Shown in pieces: positions 16,734 to 25,813 of a DNA stretch of 51,012 nt. The stretch covers positions 1 to 51,012 of the forward strand of contig CAIXNN010000079.1 of the NCBI GenBank assembly GCA_903920865.1. The letters run 5' to 3'. The first letter of the stretch is position 1. Every line of letters starts with the position of its first letter. The notes below the pieces were generated by a model. It worked only from the letters and a program-made list of their open reading frames with translations. It did no database searches and was not told the DNA's origin. The stretch is from an uncultured Actinomycetes bacterium (GTDB lineage: Bacteria; Actinomycetota; Actinomycetes; UBA12327). A program made the translations under genes and the position numbers.

Positions 16734-17528
16734 GTGAGCACAGCCGAATCTGATGCGAATCAGCGAACCACCATGGTGGCCATGCCTCTGCTTGACCACC
16801 TTCGCGAGCTTCGCAAACGACTCTTCATAGCGGCAGTTGCGATCAGCCTTGGGTCGATTGTGGCGTGGTTCTTCTACGAGCCGCTCATCGCGATTATGCG
16901 CAAGCCGTGGGATGTGTACCAGCAAACTGGGGCCAGTAATGGCGTTAAAGTTCCCGACCTGGTGATCACAGGCATAGCAACTCCCTTCACCCTGCAACTG
17001 CAAATCTCGGTCATCGCTGGCATTGTCATCACCAGTCCTATTTGGCTCTACGAACTGTGGGCCTTCGTCACTCCAGGCCTACATAAGCGTGAACGGCAAT
17101 GGACTGTCATTTTCTTGGCGGTTTCGGTACCCCTTTTCGCCGCCGGAGTGTGGTTGGCCTACATCTTCTTGCCACATGGTCTACAGATTCTCTTGGGCTT
17201 TACACCCACGAATTTTTCCAACCTGATTACTGCATCGGAATATTTCACTTTTGTCACTCGCATGCTTCTGGTCTTTGGCGTCGCCTTCCTCCTTCCAGTC
17301 TTTGTGGTGCTGCTCAATGCGGTCGGCATCCTCAGCGCCGGCCGCTTGCGAAGTTGGTGGAGGGGAATCACTTTTGGGGTATTTGTTTTCGCGGCGGTAG
17401 CAACACCAACCGGAGATCCATGGACGATGCTGGCCCTGGCCACTCCCATGCTGATTTTACTCTTCATCTCCTTTGCGATTGCTTGGTCAAATGATCGGCG
17501 TCGAGCCCGCGCACAAGAAGCGAACTGA
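16734..17528 (+). CDS. tatC: Twin-arginine translocase subunit TatC
   Basis: Receptor for twin-arginine signal peptides, with six transmembrane segments. The family start DHLRELRKRL is at about residues 19-28, followed by FYEPL, the EIWAFVxPGL-like block LYELWAFVTPGLHKRER and the C-terminal FAAVATPTGDPWTM. 264 aa, GTG start. The stop shares a base with the helY start (TGATG). Confidence 0.96.
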   Translation: MSTAESDANQRTTMVAMPLLDHLRELRKRLFIAAVAISLGSIVAWFFYEPLIAIMRKPWDVYQQTGASNGVKVPDLVITGIATPFTLQLQISVIAGIVITSPIWLYELWAFVTPGLHKRERQWTVIFLAVSVPLFAAGVWLAYIFLPHGLQILLGFTPTNFSNLITASEYFTFVTRMLLVFGVAFLLPVFVVLLNAVGILSAGRLRSWWRGITFGVFVFAAVATPTGDPWTMLALATPMLILLFISFAIAWSNDRRRARAQEAN

Positions 17529-20266
17529 TGACACTAACCCCTGCCGAACGTTTTGCGGCGGCGAAGAGACGAGCAGCGCAATCAAAGTCCGAGTTCGCCA
17601 CGTTCTCTCACCAATTTGACTTTGAACTCGATCCATTCCAACAGAGTGCCTGCACTGCTCTTGAATCGGGCAAGACCGTCTTAGTGGCAGCTCCCACTGG
17701 CGCGGGCAAAACAGTCGTTGGGGAGTTCGCGTGCCATCTGGCATTGAAGGCCGGGGCCAAATGCTTCTACACCACCCCTATCAAGGCGTTGTCCAATCAA
17801 AAATTTGCCGATCTGTGCGAGATGTTCGGTGCAGAAAATGTTGGTTTGCTGACTGGGGACAATTCGCTCAATAGTGAGGCACCCATTGTCGTCATGACCA
17901 CAGAGGTTCTGCGGAACATGCTGTACGCGGGCAGTAACACACTAAAAGGCTTGAGCCACGTGGTCATGGATGAGGTTCATTACCTGGCCGATCGCTTTCG
18001 CGGGGGAGTGTGGGAAGAAGTCATCATCCATCTGGCTGAGAGTGTTTCGGTAGTGGCGCTTTCGGCGACCGTAAGTAACGCTGAGGAGTTCGGCGATTGG
18101 CTCAGAGGTGTTCGAGGGGAAACGGAGATCGTGGTCAGCGAAGCTCGTCCGGTTCCGCTCTGGCAACACGTTCTGACCAATGATCGGCTGTACGACCTGT
18201 TCATTGATGATGACCAGGTTGAGATCAACCCCGAGTTAGTGGCCTTAGCTCGCCAAGACCAAGAGGAGCAACGGCTTTCAGATAAGAATCGGCGCTATTC
18301 GGGACAGGGCGGTAACCATCGACGTGGACGGGGTTCGCGCGGATACAGTCACCGAGAACCGGATCGTTTTGATGAAGTGTTGCGCTTAGAGCGCGAAGGA
18401 CTACTGCCGGCGATCATCTTTGTCTTCAGTCGCAAAGGATGCGACATCGCCGTCGGGCAACTTCTGCGTGCAGGAGTGCGATTGACATCAGAGCGTGAAC
18501 GAGCAGAGATTGAGGCGTTTGCGCAGGAACGTTGCGCGGGCATTCCTCCTGAGGACCTAGCGGTACTAGGTTATGCGGATTTCGAACACGCACTCGGTCG
18601 TGGAGTGGCAGCCCACCACGCAGGAATGCTGCCCATCTTCAAAGAAGTTGTGGAGGAACTTTTCACCCAAGGTCTTGTGAAGGTGGTGTTCGCTACTGAA
18701 ACGCTAGCTCTGGGCATCAACATGCCGGCTCGAAGTGTTGTTCTGGAACGCTTGGTCAAGTGGAACGGTGAATCGCATGTTGAAGTAACTGCCGGTGAGT
18801 ACACCCAACTCACCGGTCGTGCTGGGCGGCGCGGAATCGATGTTGAGGGGCACGCTGTGGTGGCGTGGCATCGCGGCCTTGATCCCAATGTTTTAGCTGG
18901 ATTAGCGTCGACGCGAACCTACCCCTTGAACTCGTCCTTCAAGCCCTCGTACAACATGGCGGTCAATCTCGTGGCCCAGTTCGGCCGGGACAAGGCCGAG
19001 AAACTCTTGGAGACTTCGTTTGCGCAATTCCAAGCAGATCGATCGGTCGTCGGTCTGATCCGGCATCAACGTCGAAATGACGAACACCTAGCCGAATATG
19101 CCGCATCCATGACCTGCCACCTCGGGGACTTTCAAGAGTACTCAAAGTTGCGTCGACAACTCAGCGATCGTGAATCGGATCTGTCCAAACAAGGTTCCTC
19201 GCAACGACGAGCACAAGCTGCCGCATCGATGGAGAAGCTTGATGTAGGCGATGTGATTTTCTTGCCGACAGGACGCAGATCGGTTTCCGCGGTGGTGATT
19301 GAACGCGATAACCAACCAAGGCTGGACGGACCCCGATTGCAAGTACTCACGGGCGATCGTCAAGTTAAACGCTTGTCTCCAAACGATCTCCTTGGTGGCA
19401 TTGAAGCGGTGGCTCGTTTGGAAATTCCACGAAATTTCCAGGCACGCAATCCGCAAGCTCGTAAAACATTGGCACTTGCCTTACGGGAGGTTGCCCCTAT
19501 CCAGGTCAGTGACAAGCGGGAGAAACAAGCACGTAATGAGGACGAAGAAATCTTGAATCTTCGAGCCAGCATTCGTCAGCATCCATGTCATGGCTGCGAC
19601 CAGCGAGAAGACCATGCGCGATGGGCTGAGCGATTCTGGCGGGTCACGAGAGAAGGTGATGCGCTGGCCCAACGCATTTCAGGGCGGACCAACAGCGTGG
19701 GCAGGACCTTTAGGCAAGTGTGCGAAGTCCTTGAGTCACAGGGGTACCTCGATAAGGATTCCGATTCCACAACGCCGGCCGGCGAGATTTTGGCTCGAAT
19801 ATATAGCGAATCCGATCTTTTAATCGCTCAAGCATTGCGCAATCAGGTGTGGGATGACCTGAGTCCTGCTGATCTGGCCGCAACGGTGTCAATCCTGGTC
19901 TATGAATCACGACGCGACAATGAATCAGATGCACCGGAAGTTCCTTACTCTTCGAGTGCGGCCTTAGCAGCAACGGTTCGCCTCTGGGCCGACCTTGAGC
20001 GAGTCGAAAAACAGTTCGGATTGTCCTTCCTACGCGAACCCGACCTTGGTCTGGCGATGGCGGCTCACGGTTGGGCAAGCGGTAAGCGCCTGGATTCAAT
20101 CCTTAAGGATTCGCAGCTTTCGGCTGGAGACTTTGTCCGAGTCATGCGTCAACTTATTGACCTTCTTGGACAAATTGCCGATGCCGGTAATTCCGCGATC
20201 TCAGCCAACGCCAACGCGGCCATCGATAAGTGCCGGCGCGGAATCATTGCACTGACGGGTCTTTAG
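17528..20266 (+). CDS. helY: Ski2-like DEAD/DEAH-box helicase HelY
   Basis: ATP-dependent RNA or DNA helicase of the Ski2/Mtr4-like type. Walker A APTGAGKT (55-62), DEVH box, LSATVSN, motif VI in QLTGRAGRRGID and the C-terminal HPCHGCDQREDHARW segment common in actinobacterial HelY. A charged, glycine/arginine-rich insert (about residues 250-280) lies between the two helicase lobes. 912 aa, close to M. tuberculosis HelY. It is translationally coupled to tatC and overlaps the convergent exonuclease gene by four bases. Its in vivo substrate is not known to me. Confidence 0.94.
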   Translation: MTLTPAERFAAAKRRAAQSKSEFATFSHQFDFELDPFQQSACTALESGKTVLVAAPTGAGKTVVGEFACHLALKAGAKCFYTTPIKALSNQKFADLCEMFGAENVGLLTGDNSLNSEAPIVVMTTEVLRNMLYAGSNTLKGLSHVVMDEVHYLADRFRGGVWEEVIIHLAESVSVVALSATVSNAEEFGDWLRGVRGETEIVVSEARPVPLWQHVLTNDRLYDLFIDDDQVEINPELVALARQDQEEQRLSDKNRRYSGQGGNHRRGRGSRGYSHREPDRFDEVLRLEREGLLPAIIFVFSRKGCDIAVGQLLRAGVRLTSERERAEIEAFAQERCAGIPPEDLAVLGYADFEHALGRGVAAHHAGMLPIFKEVVEELFTQGLVKVVFATETLALGINMPARSVVLERLVKWNGESHVEVTAGEYTQLTGRAGRRGIDVEGHAVVAWHRGLDPNVLAGLASTRTYPLNSSFKPSYNMAVNLVAQFGRDKAEKLLETSFAQFQADRSVVGLIRHQRRNDEHLAEYAASMTCHLGDFQEYSKLRRQLSDRESDLSKQGSSQRRAQAAASMEKLDVGDVIFLPTGRRSVSAVVIERDNQPRLDGPRLQVLTGDRQVKRLSPNDLLGGIEAVARLEIPRNFQARNPQARKTLALALREVAPIQVSDKREKQARNEDEEILNLRASIRQHPCHGCDQREDHARWAERFWRVTREGDALAQRISGRTNSVGRTFRQVCEVLESQGYLDKDSDSTTPAGEILARIYSESDLLIAQALRNQVWDDLSPADLAATVSILVYESRRDNESDAPEVPYSSSAALAATVRLWADLERVEKQFGLSFLREPDLGLAMAAHGWASGKRLDSILKDSQLSAGDFVRVMRQLIDLLGQIADAGNSAISANANAAIDKCRRGIIALTGL

Positions 20267-21261
20267 CCAGCGGAGTTGAGCACCAGCGCTTCTAGGAGGC
20301 GATCGACCGATCGACCTAAGGCTAGGCGCTGCGACATTTCTTCAAGAGCATCTGCCGAAACCGGTAAGCGCGGCAACGTGTCATCTAAATCAGCGGGGAT
20401 GGGAACATCACGAGCCACCGCAACCACCTTCGGAGCTACGGCAAGGTAATCAAGGCCGGCCAGAATTTTCTTACGGACTGACGCTGGTAAATCAGAACTC
20501 TCATCGTGTGCTGCGGCAATGATTGATTCAAGCGAACCGAACGTCGACACCAGCATGGCTGCGGTCTTGTCTCCAATTCCGCGAACGCCCGGAAGTCCAT
20601 CGGATGCGTCTCCACGCAGGGTGGCAAAATCGGCATAGGAACGCCCGGGGATGCCATATTTGTCTGCAACCCATTGCTCGTTGACCACTTCAACTTGACT
20701 AACCCCGCGGGCCGCCGTGTAGAAAACGCGCCGATCCAAACGATCATCAATAAGTTGGAACAAGTCTCGGTCTCCGGTGACAATGCCCACCGCGCAAGTG
20801 GATCGGTGTGCCAGCGTGCCAATGACGTCGTCGGCTTCGTAGTCGGCCACTCCCAGAGTCGTGATTCCAATGTGCGAAAACGCCTCAACAATCAGGGGAA
20901 TCTGAATGGACAAGTCATCAGGCATTTCTGCAACGAGGTCGACACCACGCTCGCCAACGGCGACTCGGCCCTGCACATTAGAACCTTCGTCTTCTAACGT
21001 CTCGTCAGCTTCCTCCACTGCCACTCGATGCGCTTTATAGGAGGGGATGAGTTCAACGCGCCACGATGGGCGCCAGTCCGCATCCATACAGGCCACCAAC
21101 CGTGTTGGTTCGTGATCGCGCACAAGGCGGGAGACAAAATCGAGCATTCCGCGAATGGCATTGACCGGAGTCCCATCGGGTGCACGCATCGTGTCTGGCA
21201 TGCCATAGAACGCGCGGTAGTACAAAGAGGCCGTGTCCAGAAGGAGCAAGCGTTCAGGCAT
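20263..21261 (-). CDS. 5'-3' exonuclease (Pol I N-terminal/FEN-like)
   Basis: Stand-alone 5'-3' exonuclease/flap nuclease related to the N-terminal domain of DNA polymerase I. Metal-binding acidic clusters are visible in LLLDTASLYYRAF, DYEADDVIGT and TGDRDLFQL, and the helix-hairpin-helix is LPGVRGIGDKTAAMLVS. 332 aa from the ATG at 21261 with AGGA upstream; the frame extends to 21336 without support. Equivalent to M. tuberculosis Rv2090 by position. It overlaps the helY end by four bases and is divergent from pepE. Confidence 0.92.
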   Translation of the reverse strand: MPERLLLLDTASLYYRAFYGMPDTMRAPDGTPVNAIRGMLDFVSRLVRDHEPTRLVACMDADWRPSWRVELIPSYKAHRVAVEEADETLEDEGSNVQGRVAVGERGVDLVAEMPDDLSIQIPLIVEAFSHIGITTLGVADYEADDVIGTLAHRSTCAVGIVTGDRDLFQLIDDRLDRRVFYTAARGVSQVEVVNEQWVADKYGIPGRSYADFATLRGDASDGLPGVRGIGDKTAAMLVSTFGSLESIIAAAHDESSDLPASVRKKILAGLDYLAVAPKVVAVARDVPIPADLDDTLPRLPVSADALEEMSQRLALGRSVDRLLEALVLNSAG

Positions 21262-21287
21262 ATGTACATCCTGCCCGATCGGTGACC

Positions 21288-21320
21288 TTGACGTCCCAGA
21301 GCCTGTAAAAGTCCTAGAAT
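21288..21320 (+). promoter_or_regulatory. Candidate promoter for a leaderless pepE mRNA
   Basis: A good -10 hexamer TAGAAT (21315-21320) ends six bases before the pepE GTG at 21327, which has no ribosome site. That geometry fits a leaderless transcript starting at the GTG. TTGACG at 21288-21293 is a possible -35 box, but its spacer of 21 bases is too long for confidence. Confidence 0.42.
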
Positions 21321-21326
21321 GGGTGG

Positions 21327-22436
21327 GTGATCTCAACCTCAGAACGCAGCGCTCGATTGGATCAGGCTCAAGCAGTTGTTGCCAGTCAAGAATTGGTGGC
21401 CATGTTGATCACACCAGGTTCCTCGCTGAGTTATTTGGTCGGCTATAACGCGGTGGCTCTTGAACGCCTGACCTGCTTGATCGTTCCTGGGGACGATGTC
21501 AGTCCAACTCTGGTAGTTCCAACATTGGAGCGTCCCGCAGCGTTGGCTAGCGGTGTAGCAGATCTTGGGATCAGCATTATTGATTGGCAAGAAACGGATA
21601 ACCCCTACGAATTGATTGCCAAACTGCTTCCCTCCGATGGCGCTATCGCTGTTGATGACCACATGTGGGCCGAACAGGTCTTGCGATTGCGGGATGCGAT
21701 GCCAGGTCTTGAACAAGTACTCGCCGGTGGCATTGTCAATGAACTTCGCGTCAGGAAGAGTACCGCCGAACTTGATGCGCTTCGACAGGCTGGAGCGGCC
21801 ATTGATCGCGTGCATGCCCAGATGGGGCAGTGGCTACGCGTAGGGCGTACCGAACGCGAAGTCGCTCGAGATATTGGTGATGCGATTTTGTCTCAGGGGC
21901 ACGAACGCGTTGATTTTGTCATCGTGGCCAGTGGTCCAAACGGAGCAAGTCCGCACCACGAGGTATCTGATCGCGTCATTGAAGTTGGCGATGTGATTGT
22001 CGTGGACATTGGCGGCACCACTCCAGAGGGATATTGCTCAGATTCGACTCGCGTTTATGCAATGGGCAACGTTGATCCCGCGTTTGCTCGCGATTACGGC
22101 ACGCTAATGCAAGCCCAAGAAGCTGCATTTGTTTCTGCAACGGTAGGGGTAAGCGCCGAGTCTGTTGATCAAGCAGCACGCGATGTCCTGACCTCAGCTG
22201 GACTTGGTGAATTCTTCATCCACCGCACCGGCCACGGGATCGGAATGTCAACCCACGAAGATCCCTACATCGTCAGCGGAAACCAAACACGACTGCAACC
22301 AGGAATGGCATTTTCGATCGAACCGGGTTTTTATGTAGCCGGAAAGTGGGGAGCCCGACTTGAGGACATTGTTGTGATGACCCCGACCGGCTGCGAGCGG
22401 GTTAACAACCAACCACGCGACTTGGTCATCCTCTGA
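21327..22436 (+). CDS. pepE: M24-family Xaa-Pro aminopeptidase/dipeptidase
   Basis: Cytoplasmic dinuclear-metal peptidase that releases residues next to proline. The metal ligands are visible as VVDIGGTTPEGYCSDST (two Asp), HRTGHGIGMSTHEDP (His), FSIEPGFY (Glu) and ARLEDIVV (Glu). 369 aa with the usual creatinase-like N-terminal domain. The GTG start is probably leaderless. Same position as the peptidase Rv2089c in M. tuberculosis. lnt follows eight bases after the stop. Confidence 0.92.
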   Translation: MISTSERSARLDQAQAVVASQELVAMLITPGSSLSYLVGYNAVALERLTCLIVPGDDVSPTLVVPTLERPAALASGVADLGISIIDWQETDNPYELIAKLLPSDGAIAVDDHMWAEQVLRLRDAMPGLEQVLAGGIVNELRVRKSTAELDALRQAGAAIDRVHAQMGQWLRVGRTEREVARDIGDAILSQGHERVDFVIVASGPNGASPHHEVSDRVIEVGDVIVVDIGGTTPEGYCSDSTRVYAMGNVDPAFARDYGTLMQAQEAAFVSATVGVSAESVDQAARDVLTSAGLGEFFIHRTGHGIGMSTHEDPYIVSGNQTRLQPGMAFSIEPGFYVAGKWGARLEDIVVMTPTGCERVNNQPRDLVIL

Positions 22437-22444
22437 GATTCGAA

Positions 22445-23974
22445 TTGGATCAACGACCGCTGCACAGTAGGGCAGCGGCTGCTTATTCGTTGGCCGCCTT
22501 CTGCCTTGGTGTGCTCGGTGGCTGGTCCTGTGTTCCCCGGCATTACACCGGCTTGGTGCTTCTGGCTTTTGCAGCATTTTTGGCCCTGATTATTCAAGTA
22601 CGACCCGGCTTTGCCCTCTGGATTGGTCTGCTGTTTGGGCTCGGCTGGTTTGGTGTGCTCATCTCGTGGATGAGCGTGGTGGGAACCGATGCTTGGGTCG
22701 GGTTGGCCCTAGTTTGTGCGATTCCTATCGGGCTCGTTGGCTGGGTGATCAATCAGGTGTCACGTTTGCCCTTGGCGCCAGTGTGGATGGCGAGCGCATG
22801 GGTAGGCCAAGAGTGGATTCGTGATCGATTCCCACTAGGGGGCTTTCCTTGGGGAGGTCTTAGTTTTGCTACCGCGGGTCAGCCTCACTACTTATTTTCC
22901 TTCGGTGGCCCGCTCTATGTCAGTTTTGCCTTTGCCCTTGCATGTTCGGCGTTAGCAATCATCATTGCAAGTGATGCATTCCACGTGAGAAATAGTTTCA
23001 TCGCGCTGGCTTTGATCGGAATTACTTTTTTGATTCCGATTTCCACTTTGACAAAGACCGCAGTAGTTCCCAGCGCAACAGCAACCATTGCAATCGTGCA
23101 AGGGGGCGTGCCCGGAGTTGGACTTGACTTCTTGGGTCGGGCACGGACCGTAACGCAAAATCATGCTCGCGAAACTGCCGTGCTTGCCACTGACATAAAA
23201 GCTGGCCGAGTAGCTAAACCAAACCTTGTTGTATGGCCAGAAAACAGCACCGACCTTGACCCCAGAACTGACCCACAAACCTTGCAGTTGATTCAGTCAG
23301 CAAGTGCTGCGGTCGGTGTGCCGATCCTGGTGGGCGCCGTCCTTGAAACTGGTCAGTACGGGAAGGTGACGAATTCGGCAGTGCTTTTCACACCGGGCAA
23401 GGTGCCAGCGGTGATCTACACCAAACAGCGCCCCGTCCCTTTTGGTGAGTACTTGCCATATCGGGACCAAATCTCTGGTCTCTCATCACGCTTCCAACTC
23501 ATCGCCAATGACTTCCAGCCGGGTTCCACGGTGGGGGAGTTGTCCATTAACGGGTTAAGGCTCGGCGTTGTCATCTGCTTCGAGGTGGCCCACGACGATG
23601 TGATGCAGGCAACCGTGCGCGGGGGAGCGCAAGCTTTGATTGTGATGACAAATAATGCCACCTATAGCCAGACCGATCAGCCAGAGCAGCAATTCGCCAT
23701 CACCACGGCTCGCGCCATTGAATTCTCACGGCCGGTACTGACTGCTGCCACCACCGGAATCTCAGCGGCCATCAATGCGCAGGGTGAGGTTGTGGCGGTA
23801 TTGCCGCAAACCAAACCAGGCTACTTTGTTGCCAACATCACAGGAAACCGCCAGCAGACAAGCGCATCCGTTGCGGGGCCGGCAATCGGTTTGGGGCTGG
23901 TTGTACTGGGGATGCTCGGCTTGGCTCTAACCCTCATAATGAGAGTTCAACAACGTCTTCGGGAGCCTGCGTGA
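22445..23974 (+). CDS. lnt: Apolipoprotein N-acyltransferase Lnt
   Basis: Adds the third acyl chain to lipoproteins at the outer face of the membrane. Several N-terminal transmembrane helices precede a nitrilase domain with the catalytic triad regions [10 protein letters not shown] (Glu), [12 protein letters not shown] (Lys) and [12 protein letters not shown] (Cys), and a last helix at the C-terminus. 509 aa. The start is a TTG at 22445 without a clear ribosome site, so the exact N-terminus is uncertain. Its stop overlaps ppm1 (GTGA). In M. tuberculosis the two activities are fused in one protein (Rv2051c); here they are separate. Confidence 0.94.
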   Translation: MDQRPLHSRAAAAYSLAAFCLGVLGGWSCVPRHYTGLVLLAFAAFLALIIQVRPGFALWIGLLFGLGWFGVLISWMSVVGTDAWVGLALVCAIPIGLVGWVINQVSRLPLAPVWMASAWVGQEWIRDRFPLGGFPWGGLSFATAGQPHYLFSFGGPLYVSFAFALACSALAIIIASDAFHVRNSFIALALIGITFLIPISTLTKTAVVPSATATIAIVQGGVPGVGLDFLGRARTVTQNHARETAVLATDIKAGRVAKPNLVVWPENSTDLDPRTDPQTLQLIQSASAAVGVPILVGAVLETGQYGKVTNSAVLFTPGKVPAVIYTKQRPVPFGEYLPYRDQISGLSSRFQLIANDFQPGSTVGELSINGLRLGVVICFEVAHDDVMQATVRGGAQALIVMTNNATYSQTDQPEQQFAITTARAIEFSRPVLTAATTGISAAINAQGEVVAVLPQTKPGYFVANITGNRQQTSASVAGPAIGLGLVVLGMLGLALTLIMRVQQRLREPA

Positions 23975-24729
23975 CAAACCAGAGTAGGGACATACCTGCG
24001 CGCGTTGTCGTTATCATTCCGACATACAACGAAAAGGAAAACCTTCCTGTCATTGTTGGCCGTTTGCGAGCGGCCGTTCCCTATGTTGACGTCCTTATAG
24101 CGGATGACAAGAGTCCGGACGGTACTGGACAGATTGCCGACGAGCTTGCAGCCGATGACTCGAGAATTTCGGTCATGCACAGGGCCGGAAAGCAGGGCCT
24201 GGGCGCTGCCTACTTGGCTGGTTTCGCCTGGGCCATTGATAAGGGCTACGACGCGGTAGTTGAAATGGATGCTGACGGTTCGCATCAGCCAGAACAACTG
24301 CCACGCTTACTGAAGGCTCTAGAAGATGCTGATTTGGTGTTGGGATCTCGTTGGGTACCCGGTGGGGCAGTGGAGAACTGGCCCAAGTCCCGTGAGTTCC
24401 TATCTCGCGGGGGCAGTGCCTACACCCGAATAGCGCTCGGTATTGATGTCCACGATGCCACCGGCGGCTATCGAGCATTTCGCACGAGTGCATTGCAGGC
24501 GTTGGATTTGCAGTCAGTGCAATCGCAGGGCTACTGCTTTCAAATTGACCTAGCATGGCGGGCCCTGCGCGCTGGTTTGAGTATTCGAGAGGTGCCTATC
24601 ACCTTCGTGGAACGTGAAGTTGGGCAATCAAAAATGAGCAACAAGATCGTGGCTGAAGCTCTTTGGAGAGTGACGTCATGGGGGGCGAGCCACCGTTTTC
24701 GCCAACTCACGGGAAGCGGACAAAAGTGA
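23971..24729 (+). CDS. ppm1: Polyprenol-phosphate mannose synthase Ppm1
   Basis: GT2 glycosyltransferase that moves mannose from GDP-mannose to polyprenol phosphate, the donor for extracytoplasmic mannosylation of lipoglycans and proteins. Motifs: [39 protein letters not shown] and [11 protein letters not shown]. 252 aa without C-terminal membrane helices. GTG overlaps the lnt stop, and its stop overlaps the hemH GTG. A related dolichol-phosphate sugar such as glucose cannot be excluded from sequence alone. Confidence 0.92.
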   Translation: MTNQSRDIPARVVVIIPTYNEKENLPVIVGRLRAAVPYVDVLIADDKSPDGTGQIADELAADDSRISVMHRAGKQGLGAAYLAGFAWAIDKGYDAVVEMDADGSHQPEQLPRLLKALEDADLVLGSRWVPGGAVENWPKSREFLSRGGSAYTRIALGIDVHDATGGYRAFRTSALQALDLQSVQSQGYCFQIDLAWRALRAGLSIREVPITFVEREVGQSKMSNKIVAEALWRVTSWGASHRFRQLTGSGQK

Positions 24730-25778
24730 GTGCCTCACCCAAGGATGATCGCCCAGTTGGCGTGCTGCTTCTTAACCTTGGATCACCTGATGCTCCAACT
24801 AGCGCGGCCGTGCGACGCTACTTGCGGCAATTTCTCTCGGACCCCCGAGTTCTCGATTTCCCAGCAGCGATTCGTCGCGTGTTGTTGGAGACAATCATTT
24901 TGCCGATTCGCTCATCGAAGAGCGCAAAGTTGTACCAAAACATTTGGGACCCAACCACAGGCTCACCGCTACTGCACTTCAGCGCGGAACTTCGCCACAA
25001 AGTCGCGGGGGAGTTGGGCGAGAATTTTGTCGTCCGGCACGCAATGCGTTATGGCAGTCCCTCCATTGCGCAGGCCTGGAGTGAACTTAGGGCGGCGGGC
25101 GTGCGTCACGTCATCGTGATGCCGTTATATCCGCAGGAAACCTCGTCCACGATCGGCTCAGCCCTGGACGAAGTGCGTAAGGTCCAAGCAAATGACTGGG
25201 TGCCAACACCGGTCAGTGTGATTCCGGCTTTCTACACAGACGAAGGATTCTTGGCTTCTTTGACTGAGGTAACTGCTGAAACCCTTGCTGCACATGAAGT
25301 GGAGCACGTGCTCTTTAGTTTCCACTCAATTCCGCAGCGCCACATCACCAAGGGCGATGCCACAGGCACTCACTGCTTCGTTGCTGATCAGTGCTGCTCG
25401 GATCTGACCTCAAACGTGGCTGCTGGCTGCTACCGAGCTCAGTGCCTGCGTACTGCGCAAGCCGTTGCGCAACGATTAGAACTCCCCAGTTGGTCGGTCT
25501 CCTTCCAATCCCGGCTGGGCCGAATTCCCTGGGTTGAGCCGTACACGGACCTTGAATTGGCTCGCTTGGCTCAAAGCGGCATTCGGCGGATCGCTGTGAC
25601 CTGTCCAGCCTTTGTTGCAGACAATCTAGAAACGGTCGAAGAGATCGATATCCGTGGTCGTGCGCAATGGGCTGCAGCCGGTGGTGAGGAACTGGTGCTG
25701 GTGCCAGGACTTAATGATCGACCCAGTTGGGTGCAGGCTGTGGTGGCCTTGGTCCGGTCCCATCACGTCCCTGCGTAA
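24726..25778 (+). CDS. hemH: Ferrochelatase, protoporphyrin-type, with cysteine-rich insert
   Basis: Inserts iron into a porphyrin in haem synthesis. Begins at a GTG overlapping the ppm1 stop; the frame upstream is ppm1 coding. Motifs: [28 protein letters not shown] with catalytic H200, and [17 protein letters not shown]. The last block is typical of Gram-negative protohaem ferrochelatases and differs from the coproporphyrin type usual in actinobacteria. An insert after H200 holds C217, C223, C224, C235 and C240, which may bind the [2Fe-2S] cluster known from some bacterial ferrochelatases. 350 aa. The porphyrin substrate is inferred from motif type only. Confidence 0.92.
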   Translation: MSASPKDDRPVGVLLLNLGSPDAPTSAAVRRYLRQFLSDPRVLDFPAAIRRVLLETIILPIRSSKSAKLYQNIWDPTTGSPLLHFSAELRHKVAGELGENFVVRHAMRYGSPSIAQAWSELRAAGVRHVIVMPLYPQETSSTIGSALDEVRKVQANDWVPTPVSVIPAFYTDEGFLASLTEVTAETLAAHEVEHVLFSFHSIPQRHITKGDATGTHCFVADQCCSDLTSNVAAGCYRAQCLRTAQAVAQRLELPSWSVSFQSRLGRIPWVEPYTDLELARLAQSGIRRIAVTCPAFVADNLETVEEIDIRGRAQWAAAGGEELVLVPGLNDRPSWVQAVVALVRSHHVPA

Positions 25779-25813
25779 CGCCGATAATCAACATTATGTC
25801 AAGTAGTACTAAT

